From NCBI RefSeq assembly GCF_004210375.1, contig NC_134834.1, forward strand, positions 146,229,009 to 146,293,008: DNA of 64,000 bases, given 5' to 3'. Source of the stretch: Tachypleus tridentatus. Taxonomy: Eukaryota; Arthropoda; Merostomata; Xiphosura; Limulidae. Positions within the stretch are counted from its first letter, which is position 1, and every line of letters starts with the position of its first letter. The notes beneath the pieces were generated by a model. The model was given only the letters and a program-made list of their open reading frames with translations. It had not been told where the DNA came from and ran no database searches. Made by a program: the position numbers and the translations under genes. This document shows, one piece after another, positions 59,301 to 64,000 of the stretch.

Positions 59301-61505
59301 TGATCATTTGGCTTCATTTCTGCTCAGTTAGTATAGGTTTTTCTAATATGGTTACCACACAAACCTGGATACAGACAGATAAAATATTCGATTTCTTCAA
59401 ACTGAACACCACCTTGTACGAATACAGACTAAACGGTCTGGCCAGAGACACTAGAGGTTACAGCCACTCTTGAGTTAGACGCATGTTGATCAGAGGGAGA
59501 ACAATAAGTCAGTGTCACCCACGGCCTATGCGGCTACTGTTATTCTACTAGTAAATATGAATGTTTCAGTAGAATGCTCCTACAGCAGAATGTGTGAAAT
59601 TAGTTCGATACGTCGCAGCTTGAACCTTGTACCCACTAATGCGCAGCATCGCATGCTAACAACTAAAACATATGAGCAAATATATTTTGTAACTTTAACC
59701 AATTTGGACAGAATGGACCTTTAGAAAAGTTTTAATTTTGATGTTGTTGTTTTTCACTGCGTTATTCTTTATTCACAAATATTCGACGAAAGACTACATA
59801 AAGCTCCAATCAATTTGCTGTTTCGACCCGAAGTTAAAATTCAGGCAGTTTTGTTGAATGCGTGATGTAACATAAGGTTTAATTTACAATCCAATAAATG
59901 TTCGTACACAACATAAAATTTAAACTACGGCTACTCAGTACTTATACATATATATATATATACATACATACATACACATATATATGTATATATACACACA
60001 GTTAACATTACTACAATCCAATGAATATATGTTTGGTTTGTTTTGAATTTCGTGCAAAGCTACTCTAGGGCTATCGGCGCTAGCTGTTCCTAATTTAGCA
60101 GTGTAAAACTGAAGGGAAGGCAGCTAGTCATCACCACCCACCTCCAACTTTTGGGCTACTCTTTTACCAACGAATAGTGCGATTGAACGTAACATTATAA
60201 CGCCCCTACGGCTGAAAGGGCGATCATGTTTGGTGCGACGGGGACTCGAACCCGCCACCCTCAGACTACGAGTCGAGGGTCTTAACCACCTGGCCACGCC
60301 GGGCCATGAATATATGTGCATACGGACTTTAAACTACAACCTAATGAATATATGTAGAACACTGAATTTAAACTACAATTCAAAAATATATATAAACAAG
60401 AGATAACTTAAATTACAACCCAATAAATATCTGTATACAACACAAGGATTATACTACAACCCAATAAATATCTGTACACAACACACAGTTCAAAGCACAA
60501 CCAAATTAACATATGTACACAACACGGAATTTGAACAACCTTATGCCACACGGAATTTAAACTACAAACCAACGAATATTTCTACAGGGCACAAAGTGTA
60601 AACCATAACTCATTTAATATATGTGCAATACACAGAGTCTATACTACAACTCAGCCATTATCTGTACACAATTTAAACTACATTTCAATAATCATATATA
60701 CACAACACAGAGTTTGAAATAAAACTTAAAAAATAAATGTATATAATACGGAGTTTAGACTAATAAATAAAAATATACAAGCGTTTTAGATCTACAATTC
60801 AGGAAATATATGTACATGCTCAAACCAATAGATATATATATATACACACACAGTGTTTAAACTACATTTCAATACGAATTTGTACACGATATAAAATTTA
60901 AACTACAATCAGTTTACATGCTTACTATTGTAAATACTAAACATCCTTTAACTGTCTTCACAGTTCGTAGTTCAGTAATATTCAATTTCTTAGCAAAACT
61001 AAAACTATTGTGAAATTAAACCGTTGGAACTAATTTAAATACGTGAGAACTAGTTACTGGCTTAACAATATTTATGAAGTATTTTACGCTTTAATTTTTC
61101 TCGTGGGAATTTGTTATTCACTTTCTCGTGATTAAGTTCTAAATCTTTGGGGTTATAACATTAAAATCAGGTTTCGATACCCTCAGTGGGCAGGACAGAG
61201 ACATTGATAAGCCATTGTGTTGCTTTGTGATTAGTAATAAAACTCATACAGAACGAACTACGTACAAATTTTAACTCTGGACTAAGAAGTTTGTGATGAT
61301 AATTGTACCTTTATTCCTTTAAATATCTCACTCAACGACCACAAGACAAAACGGAAAGATGATTGGTGCGCTCAAGTAAGGACACAAACTAGCAAACGAA
61401 ATATGGACGCCTCCGAAATTCACACTTACCGATTTTCACTTTTGCAGATTGGGCGCATAAAATCCAAATAAGTAAAACTGATACTTTGAGAAACGTAATT
61501 TCCAT
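24960..61505 (-). CDS. Gene A: ionotropic glutamate receptor, 16 coding exons, 926 aa predicted
   Basis: This is a ligand-gated cation channel subunit of the plasma membrane. Sixteen exons were joined by eye at AG/GT sites; their lengths sum to 2781 bp and the frame stays open. Order by residue: signal peptide 1-20; ATD about 24-400, including GPSTSTQTK and PTATDPTLS; S1 about 440-565 with RYTGYCIDLL; M1 about 572-590; pore loop about 616-637; M3 about 650-673; S2 about 682-828; M4 about 843-869; basic cytoplasmic tail to 926. Tyr468, Thr525 and Arg530 match ligand-contact residues of the family. Cys773 and Cys826 match the conserved S2 disulfide. Length is normal for AMPA, kainate or NMDA subunits. 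Odd points are Asn636 at the Q/R/N site, AYTAKLASV in place of SYTANLAAF, and Val705/Asp760 in the pocket. Subfamily is unclear: S2 resembles GluN1 in places, the overall layout is kainate/delta-like, and the Epsilon class of non-vertebrate receptors is possible. UTRs were not determined. Confidence 0.93.
25228..25456 (-). mobile_element. SINE-1 copy, with internal deletions
   Basis: Reverse copy from TTTGCACAAAGCTACACGAG to CTGGCCATGGCGAGCC, about 40 bases short. It lies in intron 15 of gene A. Confidence 0.85.
25960..26160 (+). mobile_element. SINE-1 remnant
   Basis: Weak body matches (GTCACCGAAAAACATTC, GACAAATCTCACTGTTTCTT, TTTTGCGCAAAAGT). Confidence 0.45.
26420..26703 (+). mobile_element. 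SINE-1 copy, full length
   Basis: Head GGTTCGGCATGGTCAGGTGG, complete body, CAAAAACAAAAAG tail. Confidence 0.9.
27185..27395. repeat. ~60-bp tandem repeat, 3.5 units
   Basis: TGGATCAGGTGACGAGCTAA-type units start at 27191, 27249, 27310 and 27371. Lies in intron 15 of gene A. Confidence 0.88.
27620..27789 (-). CDS. Gene A exon 15: M4
   Basis: 170 bp. Reads KGSKATNNRQLDIWSMIGVF, then YCLLIGIGVAAVMVVVDWLR, the outer M4 helix, followed by a Cys- and Lys-rich inner face ending KVKKSK. Acceptor CTGCCAG, donor GTAAGG. Confidence 0.92.
28063..28360. repeat. ~30-bp degenerate tandem repeat
   Basis: CTATCAAGTGTTACGTTATCT-like units in intron 14 of gene A; boundaries are loose. Confidence 0.6.
28701..28836 (-). 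CDS. Gene A exon 14: end of S2
   Basis: 136 bp. Reads QNYGLGLQKNSPYEKHFSLG and ILSLREEGFFETLYRRWFAG, ending ICSSP. This is the standard closing helix pair of S2. Cys826 pairs with Cys773 in the family. Acceptor TTCACGCAG, donor GTAAGA. It is separated from exon 13 by a 6.8-kb repeat-filled intron. Confidence 0.92.
29234..29400 (-). mobile_element. SINE-1 remnant, old
   Basis: Worn reverse match (TACAAAGCTACACATACTC, ACTAGCCGCCCTTATG). Confidence 0.45.
29779..30338 (-). mobile_element. SINE-1 copy split by a younger SINE-1
   Basis: The tail half lies at 29779-29877 and the head half at 30162-30338. A plus-strand copy (29878-30150) sits between them, so this is the older of the two. Confidence 0.85.
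29878..30150 (+). mobile_element. SINE-1 copy nested in an older SINE-1
   Basis: Full-length plus-strand copy. The target duplication CTAGTCATCAC / CTAGTAATCAC (29867-29877 and 30151-30161, 10 of 11 match) lies within the body of the older minus-strand copy. Confidence 0.92.
30344..30410 (+). mobile_element. SINE-2 fragment
   Basis: AACACTAGAAACCGGGTTTC plus the 3' end; directly abuts the SINE-1 head at 30338. Confidence 0.5.
30475..31977. repeat. Hierarchical minisatellite (55/55/48-bp units, 158-bp higher-order period)
   Basis: Each monomer holds AATATTGGCAAGATAGT. Three monomer types form a 158-bp unit: marker GTACTGAAAATTG occurs at 30511, 30669, 30827, 31040, 31198, 31356 and 31514. 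An extra 55-bp monomer (GTACCGAATGTTGAACG) marks a longer 687-bp repetition. The right end is four plain 55-bp units. Lies in intron 13 of gene A; no protein is supported. Confidence 0.93.
32339..32599 (-). mobile_element. SINE-1 copy, near full length
   Basis: Reverse copy to CTGGCCATGCCGGGCC, followed directly by a SINE-2 fragment. Confidence 0.88.
32600..32690 (+). mobile_element. SINE-2 fragment
   Basis: AACACTAGCAACTGGATTTC and AGCAGAGATAACTCATTGTG. Confidence 0.5.
32848..33086 (-). mobile_element. SINE-1 copy, diverged
   Basis: Reverse match (TTTCACACAAGACTTCAC, AATGGGATTGACTATCACAT, TTGGGATTCGAACCC). Confidence 0.7.
33265..33474 (+). repeat. Left terminal inverted repeat of the Tc1 element
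   Basis: About 210 bp, from CACTGCTGGCCAAAATC to TTTAAGACCATAC. The reverse complement recurs at 34577-34791 with minor differences, so the arms have diverged little. Confidence 0.88.
33585..34540 (+). pseudogene. Tc1-type transposase pseudogene
   Basis: An N-terminal helix-turn-helix segment (MAKAKKLTEFERGRIVELQK, then GLSQLAIAVEFGRSKTAVGN) reads in one frame to about 33920. The catalytic part continues as LFSDEKKF (first Asp), QQDHAAIHK (second Asp) and NPIENVWG (Glu of DD34E). These pieces lie in two alternating frames: HTH and QQDHAAIHK in one, FSDEKKF and NPIENVWG in another. At least three frameshifts are therefore needed to explain it, and it cannot encode transposase. Confidence 0.9.
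34577..34791 (-). repeat. Right terminal inverted repeat of the Tc1 element
   Basis: About 215 bp, from GTATGGTCTTAAACTTTTG to GGCCAGCAGTG, the inverted partner of 33265-33474. Confidence 0.88.
35631..35734 (-). CDS. Gene A exon 13: ligand-binding S2, second part
   Basis: 104 bp. Reads SGRFAFIGDSPILTFATEQE and PCNIETTGRLFGA. Asp760 aligns with GluA2 Glu705 and with GluN1 Asp732, the residue that binds the agonist amino group. Cys773 is one half of the S2 disulfide. Acceptor CATTTCAG, donor GTAAGT. Confidence 0.93.
36286..36415 (+). mobile_element. SINE-2 copy
   Basis: CTCAGTGGCACAGCGGTATT, then AACTGGGTTTTCATACCCGT and GGGCAGAGCACAGATAG. Confidence 0.75.
36472..36636 (-). mobile_element. 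SINE-1 copy, GCGCGTTAAGG subfamily, internal deletion
   Basis: A T-rich tail joins directly to TTTTGTAACGAATAGTAAG; the body half is missing. The head ends TTGGCCATGCCGGGCCC. Confidence 0.85.
37689..37800. repeat. 42-bp tandem repeat, about 2.7 units
   Basis: TGAATGAAGTGATTGTTGAT units start at 37689, 37731 and 37773; intron 12 of gene A. Confidence 0.85.
38196..38399 (-). CDS. Gene A exon 12: ligand-binding S2, first part
   Basis: 204 bp, phase 1 both sides. Reads VSSLEELVRDSKMEYGCAEN, then SSVVDFFEKHEM. Ser704 aligns with GluA2 Ser654; Val705 stands where GluA2 has Thr655 and GluN1 has Val689. Acceptor ATCTACAG, donor GTAAGT. Confidence 0.93.
38511..38643 (-). CDS. Gene A exon 11: M3 gate helix
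   Basis: 133 bp, ends phase 1. Opens SIDPGRLLFPTRITLAVWWI, then STTVLVSAYTAKLASVMTVE. The near-invariant SYTANLAAF gate motif reads AYTAKLASV here. Acceptor CAACAG, donor GTAAAA. Only 111 bp separate it from exon 12. Confidence 0.94.
39200..39565 (-). CDS. Gene A exon 10: S1 end, M1 and pore loop
   Basis: 366 bp, phase 0. Opens KADLGLGAFTINFERQQVIS; Thr525 and Arg530 match GluA2 Thr480 and Arg485, while the Pro478 position is Ala523. M1 is LLWAVILVALCVTSLVLVIC. A Cys- and Arg-rich M1-M2 linker follows, then the pore loop GIFHALWLGFSSLVNQ with Asn636 at the Q/R/N site. Donor GTAAAA. Confidence 0.94.
39690..40145. repeat. 50-bp minisatellite, about 9 units
   Basis: GACATATAGAAACTTAGACA units spaced exactly 50 bp (39738, 39788, 39838 and on) with few differences; intron 9 of gene A. 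Confidence 0.93.
40186..40263 (+). mobile_element. SINE-2 fragment
   Basis: AAGTGGCATAGCAGAATGTC and GGACTTACACTGTTAAAAAT. Confidence 0.55.
40430..40815. repeat. ~60-bp tandem repeat, about 6 units
   Basis: TTTCGTCCTTCTATTAAAT...TTTATTGTTTTCTAATGAAC units in intron 9 of gene A. Confidence 0.85.
40973..41248 (-). mobile_element. SINE-1 copy, GCGCGTTAAGG subfamily, full length
   Basis: Perfect 12-bp target duplication GCGAAAATAAGA (40961-40972 and 41249-41260). It is one of the youngest-looking copies and lies in intron 9 of gene A. Confidence 0.95.
41280..41304. repeat. (TA)n microsatellite
   Basis: About 12 TA units running into ACACAC. Similar short TA or TA/CA runs occur near 1281, 17457, 53277, 59946 and 60834. 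Confidence 0.85.
41690..41893 (-). CDS. Gene A exon 9: ligand-binding S1
   Basis: 204 bp, phase 0. Opens DAPFVVDNPDYKPDD, then RYTGYCIDLLLRLQEMLSF and TGSWDGIVKELMED. The Tyr of RYTGY (residue 468) matches the agonist-capping Tyr450 of GluA2. Acceptor TTCTCAG, donor GTAAGT. Confidence 0.95.
42163..42303 (-). CDS. Gene A exon 8: ATD-S1 linker
   Basis: 141 bp, phase 0. Reads IGTWKLGNMSSELELSSKAV and ends NMSLRVVTVK, the conserved strand that opens the ligand-binding S1 segment. Acceptor GTTTCAG, donor GTGCGT. Confidence 0.9.
42370..42725. repeat. ~65-bp degenerate tandem repeat
   Basis: Units with ACATGTCTGAATGGTTGATT and TTCTGTTTGTGGGTATTAT, about 5 copies in intron 7 just upstream of exon 8. 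Confidence 0.75.
42940..43310. repeat. ~65-bp repeat derived from the exon 7 donor boundary
   Basis: About four intronic units, each resembling the last ~45 bp of exon 7 plus the donor and first intron bases. The unit ends fall near 42998, 43061, 43130, 43195 and the real boundary at 43262. Confidence 0.82.
43262..43540 (-). CDS. Gene A exon 7: end of ATD
   Basis: 279 bp, phase 0. Opens ITAARVYDAVLAVAQGLHMY and ends NLISQGFIK. The intron immediately downstream contains several degenerate copies of this exon's end together with its splice donor (43000-43261), so the true donor was chosen by homology: GFIK joins to IGTWK of exon 8, as in other iGluRs. Confidence 0.9.
44337..44476 (-). mobile_element. 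SINE-1 3' half
   Basis: Tail and 3' body only, stopping at CTTTTACCAAC. The same stop point occurs in the copy at 63182-63319. Confidence 0.85.
45025..45080 (-). mobile_element. SINE-3 end fragment
   Basis: CTTATAACAAAGCCAAATCG and GGGTTAGCTGCTG match the 3' end of a third tRNA-derived family. Confidence 0.45.
45146..45298 (-). CDS. Gene A exon 6: ATD
   Basis: 153 bp, phase 0. Reads GGRAVTDTYGHIPNYMQGLL through FLFLRERLTKSLKSASDEPL, then GTAAGT. The MQGLLGTLP string is the usual return-to-beta segment of the ATD. Confidence 0.9.
45682..46185 (+). mobile_element. Old SINE-1 split by a younger SINE-1
   Basis: Head and body at 45682-45884 (GCTCGACTCGCACTGTAATG, GTTGGTAAAAGCGTAGC), remaining 3' end at 46122-46185 (AGGGACTGCTAGTTC, GTGAAATTT). 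Confidence 0.75.
45885..46121 (+). mobile_element. SINE-1 copy, 5'-truncated, nested in an older copy
   Basis: Begins at CTTGGGTTCGAATCC and ends in CAAAAAAACAAACAAACAAA, inside the 45682-46185 copy. Confidence 0.85.
46497..46605 (-). mobile_element. SINE-3 copy
   Basis: Reverse copy (CTTATACCAAAGCCAATACG, GGGAATCGAATTTCCTGATT). Confidence 0.6.
46943..47212 (+). mobile_element. SINE-1 copy, full length
   Basis: Perfect 12-bp target duplication CTTTCCATAAAA (46931-46942 and 47213-47224). Lies in intron 5 of gene A. Confidence 0.95.
47575..47706 (-). CDS. Gene A exon 5: ATD
   Basis: 132 bp, phase 0 both sides. Reads NQHVRVIVLHCLSQYARPVL and ends GWAWLVTEGITNN before GTAAGT. The RVIVLHC and WLVTEG strings are typical of the second lobe of iGluR and class C receptor ATDs. 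Confidence 0.92.
48524..48650 (-). mobile_element. SINE-2 copy
   Basis: Reverse copy with GTGTATCGAAACCCGGTTTC and CGCTGCGCCAATGGAGG. Confidence 0.75.
49953..50040 (+). mobile_element. SINE-2 fragment
   Basis: GGACTTACACTATTAAATAT, GGGCTTGATCCCTGCG and a CAACAAACAACAACAAC tail. Confidence 0.55.
50893..51013 (-). mobile_element. SINE-3 copy
   Basis: Reverse copy (AAGCCACATCGGGCTATCTG, CCCCTGATTTTAGCGTTG, CTTTCCGCTGTACTAGCGG). Confidence 0.7.
51275..51544 (-). mobile_element. SINE-1 copy, full length
   Basis: Flanked by GGTTGTGTTA at 51265-51274 and 51545-51554, a perfect 10-bp target duplication. Lies in intron 4 of gene A. Confidence 0.93.
51824..51954 (-). CDS. Gene A exon 4: ATD
   Basis: 131 bp. 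Reads RNGLLELQQIATRNDWTVVS and ends LQAIK before donor GTAAAA. Acceptor TTTTAAG. Same length and phases as gene B exon 4. Confidence 0.9.
52597..52834 (-). mobile_element. SINE-1 copy with ~30-bp internal deletion
   Basis: Flanked by GGTCTGTATTG (52586-52596) and GGTCTGTACTG (52835-52845). The CAACTCTTGGGCTACTC block is missing. Confidence 0.9.
53126..53247 (-). mobile_element. SINE-3 copy
   Basis: Reverse copy with tRNA-like box B (GGGAATCGAACCCCTGATTT) and TACTGCTGTCCCAGCGAGG. Confidence 0.72.
53889..54167 (-). CDS. Gene A exon 3: ATD core
   Basis: 279 bp, phase 1 to phase 1. Contains VIGPSTSTQTKVAQS, HIAPTATDPTLS, MIPPDSFQ and ends NSEYG. Acceptor TTTTACAG is strong. The donor reads GTGATA, weaker than the others but in the position that keeps frame and matches gene B. 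Confidence 0.92.
54463..54703 (-). mobile_element. SINE-1 copy, diverged
   Basis: Reverse copy from TTTGTGCAAAGCCACTTGAG to CAGGCAATGCCAGGC. Confidence 0.8.
55765..55914 (-). CDS. Gene A exon 2: start of ATD
   Basis: Reads GIMRALDLTRKEAFLLAVDD then INNSSSILPDTQLIPLV, the usual first beta strand and helix of an iGluR ATD. The acceptor ATGATAG precedes it and the donor GTAAGT follows. It enters and leaves in phase 1. It is one codon shorter than the gene B equivalent. Confidence 0.9.
56147..56416 (+). mobile_element. SINE-1 copy, full length
   Basis: Head GGCTCGGCATGTTAAGGTGG, GCGGGTTCGAATTT, complete body, CAAAACAAAC tail. Confidence 0.9.
57242..57362 (+). mobile_element. SINE-3 copy
   Basis: GCTAGTACAGCGGTGTGAGT, GCTAAAATCAGGGGTTAG and the CTTATAGCAAAACCACACAA end. 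Confidence 0.72.
57559..57705 (-). mobile_element. SINE-2 copy, rearranged
   Basis: Reverse copy (GTGTATCGAAACCTGGTTTT) whose head end meets a stray plus-oriented piece (CAGTGCTAAAATTCTGGGCT). Confidence 0.5.
57832..57921 (+). mobile_element. SINE-1 fragment with internal deletion
   Basis: Head (GGTTAGGGTGCTCGACTTGC) joins directly to TGTGACGGTCGATACACTAT. A minisatellite starts right after it. Confidence 0.7.
57935..58670. repeat. ~84-89-bp minisatellite
   Basis: GAAGTCCACTAAGGACTCAC and GAGTAGAGCCATCTGGTGGC units; anchors at 58109, 58193 and 58282. The right end degrades into GTTAGACAGGGTGAGTAATA repeats. Intron 1 of gene A. Confidence 0.88.
59876..60915. repeat. ~41-bp degenerate minisatellite carrying a SINE
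   Basis: Units of ACTACAACCCAATAAATATC...GTACACAACAC, anchors near 60333, 60373, 60413 and 60454; split by SINE-1 at 60032-60305 and by TA-rich microsatellite. Confidence 0.8.
60032..60305 (-). mobile_element. SINE-1 copy, full length, inside a minisatellite
   Basis: Perfect 11-bp target duplication ATGAATATATG (60021-60031 and 60306-60316); the target is itself part of a ~41-bp tandem unit. Confidence 0.95.
61145..61245 (+). mobile_element. SINE-2 fragment
   Basis: AGGTTTCGATACCCTCAGTG and GGGCAGGACAGAGAC. Confidence 0.55.
61430..61505 (-). CDS. Gene A exon 1: start codon and signal peptide
   Basis: ATG at 61505 opens MEITFLKVSVLLIWILCAQS, a classic signal peptide, followed by AKVKI and a split Gly codon. 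The donor GTAAGTG follows at 61429. Phase 1, the same as gene B exon 1. Confidence 0.88.
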
Positions 61506-61613
61506 AGCTTTTATTGACTAGCACCAGTACTATTGTAAACTCACGTAACACAAAGAAAACGGAAATGTGTTCTCTCGGTTTCTGGCCTCCAAACACAATG
61601 CCGTCTTGGCATG

Positions 61614-61621
61614 TGACGTAA
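61614..61621 (+). promoter_or_regulatory. CRE-like site upstream of gene A
   Basis: TGACGTAA, a CREB/ATF-type octamer, about 110 bp upstream of the gene A start codon. Short motif; chance occurrence is possible. Confidence 0.25.
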
Positions 61622-61677
61622 TATTAGTCCGATACGGAGATCTTCTTGTCAATATGAATGATTAGCACGTGCACTTT

Positions 61678-61691
61678 ATTTCCCTGGCAAC
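61678..61691 (-). promoter_or_regulatory. RFX X-box-like motif upstream of gene A
   Basis: The minus strand reads GTTGCCAGGGAAAT, 12 of 14 positions like the X-box GTTGCCATGGAAAC. It lies about 175 bp upstream of the gene A start codon, where X-boxes of ciliary and sensory-neuron genes usually sit. Function is inferred only. Confidence 0.35.
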
Positions 61692-61879
61692 GGATTTTAT
61701 ATCCCGTATTGCAGTATGATTTTACATTCTCTTACCCTTAATACGGAATCATAGAAGCATTACTATTTAGTAGTTTGAAATTGTTGAACCACGCTGACAC
61801 GATAAACGAAAACAAAACCTTAACTTTTAAACTTTTAACGAACTTGCAACAGGTTCGGTAGTTAGAAAGGAGTAACGTC

Positions 61880-62064
61880 ATGATGAGGTTTTTGATGGTT
61901 AGGGCTTTTGACTCGCAATCTGAGGGTAGCGGATTCGAATCCCCATTCTACCAAATATGCTTGCTCTTTCTGCTGTGGTGGTGTTATAGTGTAATGGGCA
62001 ATTCCACTAGTTGTTAGTAAAGGAGTTACCCAAGAATTGGCAGTAAGTGTTGATGACTAGCCAA
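61880..62064 (+). mobile_element. SINE-1 copy, 3'-truncated
   Basis: Head (TTTTGACTCGCAATCTGAGG, GCGGATTCGAATCCCC) and body to GATGACTAGCC. Confidence 0.8.
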
Positions 62065-62128
62065 GCTGTTATATTAGTATAATATTGTAAAGTGTATAAA
62101 AGTGAAAACGTAGAAGAGGAAAGCATGA

Positions 62129-62410
62129 GGCCTGGCATGGCCAAGCGCGTAAGGCGTGCGACACGTAATCCGAGGGTCGCGGATTCGCGCCCGCGTCGCG
62201 CTAAACATGCTCGCCCTCCCAGCCGTGGGGGTGTATAATATAACGGTCAATCCCACTATTCGTTGGTAAAAGAGTAGCCCAAGAGTTGGCGGTGGGTGGT
62301 GATGACTAGTTGCCTTCCCTCTAGTCTTACACTGCTAAATTAGGGACGGCTAGCACAGATAGCCCTCGAGTAGCTTTGTGCGAAATTCCAAAACATCCTA
62401 AAACATCCTC
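62129..62410 (+). mobile_element. SINE-1 copy, GCGCGTTAAGG subfamily, full length
   Basis: Target duplication GGAAAGCATGA (62118-62128 and 62411-62421). The tail is a short duplicated AAAACATCCT rather than (CAAA)n. Confidence 0.95.
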
Positions 62411-62734
62411 GGAAAGCATGATGACGTCAACTGATCATGGTCTGTATCTTTCATAAGGGTTTCTATGAGGGACGCGCTGAATACATCACAATATCAAAAT
62501 AGCAACTGCGCGAGAATTTTGAAGTATATGGTTTAAGTAGGTTGTTACAATGGAGAGTGAAAACACTGTATGCATACCAAACCAGTTACATTTGTTTCTA
62601 GCTGTGCTCTTGAAACAGCTATACGCTGTTGGATTAACGATACCAAACCTGCATTTTACCAAACTCTCGTCGCGAAGCTCATAGAACGATGAATAAAATT
62701 AATCTTTACTTTAATTCATTAATTTTTGGTTTTC

Positions 62735-63150
62735 CACATCTTCACCACCATCAGTGTACATTGTTTGTCCACATCTTCACCACCGTCAGTGTACATTGTT
62801 TGTCCACATCTTCACCACCGTCAGTGTACATTGTTTGTCCACATCTTCACCACCGTCAGTGTACATTGTTTGTCCACATCTTCACCACCATCAGTGTACA
62901 TTGGTTGTCCACATCTTCACCACCATCAGTGTACATTGTTTGTCCACATCTTCACCACCATCAGTGTACATTGTTTGTCCACATCTTCACCACCATCAGT
63001 GTACATTGGTTGTCAACATCTTCACCACCATCAGTGTACATTGTTTGTCCACATCTTCACCACCATCAGTGTACATTGGTTGTCCACATCTTCACCACCA
63101 TCAGTGTACATTGGTTGTTCACATCTTCACCACCATCGGTACATTAGTTG
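62735..63150 (+). repeat. 35-bp minisatellite, about 12 units
   Basis: TGTCCACATCTTCACCACCA units spaced exactly 35 bp (62766, 62801 and on). Since 35 is not a multiple of 3 and the unit lacks stops, all three forward frames stay open; this is a by-product, not evidence for a gene. Confidence 0.93.
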
Positions 63151-63181
63151 TCAATCTGATATGGTTGGCTTATAACTTTCT

Positions 63182-63319
63182 TTGTTTGTTTTGAATTTTG
63201 CGCAAAGCTACACGAGGGCTATCTGCACTAGCCTTCTTTAATTTAGCAGTGTAAGACTAGAGGGAAGGCAGCTAGTCATCACCACCCACTGCCAACTCTT
63301 GGGCTACTCTTTTACCAAC
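63182..63319 (-). mobile_element. SINE-1 3' half
   Basis: Tail and 3' body only, ending at CTTTTACCAAC exactly as the 44337-44476 copy does. Confidence 0.85.
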
Positions 63320-64000
63320 TTATATGTAGCAACTTTCATGTTTTCCTAAACATTGATCGCACATGCCACTAACATGCGTATTTTTTGATAAAATATAAGA
63401 ATAAAAATACTCATATTTTGATGGGAATGTTCCATAAAAAACGTAACAATTCGAGATAATGGTCGTTTTGAGTATATTTGAATCACGTGATTGGATTTAT
63501 GGTTTGTGGTTACTTTTGCGTTACATAGAAAATATGGAATCTTTTTTATTAGCAGAAACTCCGATCTACGAGCGGCTATTTGTGCTGATAATTAGTAATC
63601 TTAGTATTTATACTTTATTGTAAGAAACTGTATAAAAGTGAACAATTTGTTTAATATGTGTTGTTTTTTTTTTTTTCTGGGAAGTACTGCATGGGAAAGA
63701 TGCTTTAATTACGTTCTGTAGTGAAACACAACTCATTGAGTAAAAGTTATTAAATATAGAGAGCTAAAATTTGTAATCAGTGTTACTGATATAAACTGTA
63801 ATTTTTTATATATATTAAGTGCTATCCTTTATTCAAGAAAAAAAATTAATAATGCCAGTTTTTAGTGCTACATTTAAAAATTATATCAATAAAGATATAA
63901 TCAAACCCTCACGTACAATCTTAGTGACAATCGTGTTCTTGTTGAGAGGAAGGTACTTCTATATAAACTCGTGTTCTGTGATAAAGAAATGGTTGTCGTA

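Larger units (their letters stand above)
55915..61429 (-). other. Gene A intron 1
   Basis: 5.5 kb with SINE-1, -2 and -3 copies and two minisatellites. First introns often carry enhancers, but I see none I can name. 58680-59870 shows nothing recognisable. Confidence 0.85.
61506..64000. other. Upstream flank of gene A
   Basis: Contains the CRE-like and X-box-like sites within 190 bp of the start codon, then SINE-1 copies and the 35-bp minisatellite. 63320-64000 is AT-rich with nothing I recognise. Confidence 0.7.

Overview
This is an AT-rich, intron-rich animal nuclear sequence. It holds most of a tandem pair of ionotropic glutamate receptor (iGluR) genes, both on the minus strand, in a dense background of tRNA-derived SINEs and minisatellites. 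The dominant SINE (tRNA-like head, then a body ending in GCGCGAAATTC and a (CAAA)n-type tail) resembles, from memory, repeats of horseshoe crab genomes. A chelicerate, most likely a horseshoe crab, is my best guess, but no search was possible.

Gene A runs from its start codon at 61505 to its stop at 24960. I assembled 16 coding exons by hand from splice signals and reading phase. They total 2781 bp and stay in phase throughout, giving a predicted 926-residue receptor. It has a signal peptide, an extracellular amino-terminal domain (ATD), the S1 half of the ligand domain, M1, a pore loop, M3, S2, M4 and a short basic tail. It departs from ordinary AMPA/kainate receptors in three places. Asn occupies the pore Q/R/N site. 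The M3 gate SYTANLAAF motif reads AYTAKLASV. The ligand pocket keeps the Thr and Arg that hold the amino-acid carboxylate, but has Val and Asp where AMPA/kainate receptors have Thr and Glu, as in the glycine-binding GluN1.

Gene B lies downstream of gene A, head to tail. Only its first four coding exons are in the window (9273 down to 242), and it continues past the left edge. Its exon phases match gene A exactly and exons 3 and 4 have identical lengths, so the two are recent to moderately old tandem duplicates.

Layout: 1-9285 is the 5' part of gene B and its introns. 9286-24959 is intergenic, with many SINEs, a TTAA-flanked MITE and a foldback repeat. 24960-61505 is gene A. 61506-64000 is its upstream flank, with an RFX X-box-like site, a CRE-like site, more SINEs and a 35-bp minisatellite. 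Intron 13 of gene A holds a dead 1.5-kb Tc1-type transposon with ~210-bp terminal repeats and a 1.5-kb hierarchical minisatellite. Intron 7 holds a minisatellite that appears to have grown out of the exon 7 splice-donor boundary. No RNA gene, CRISPR array or intact mobile-element protein was recognised.
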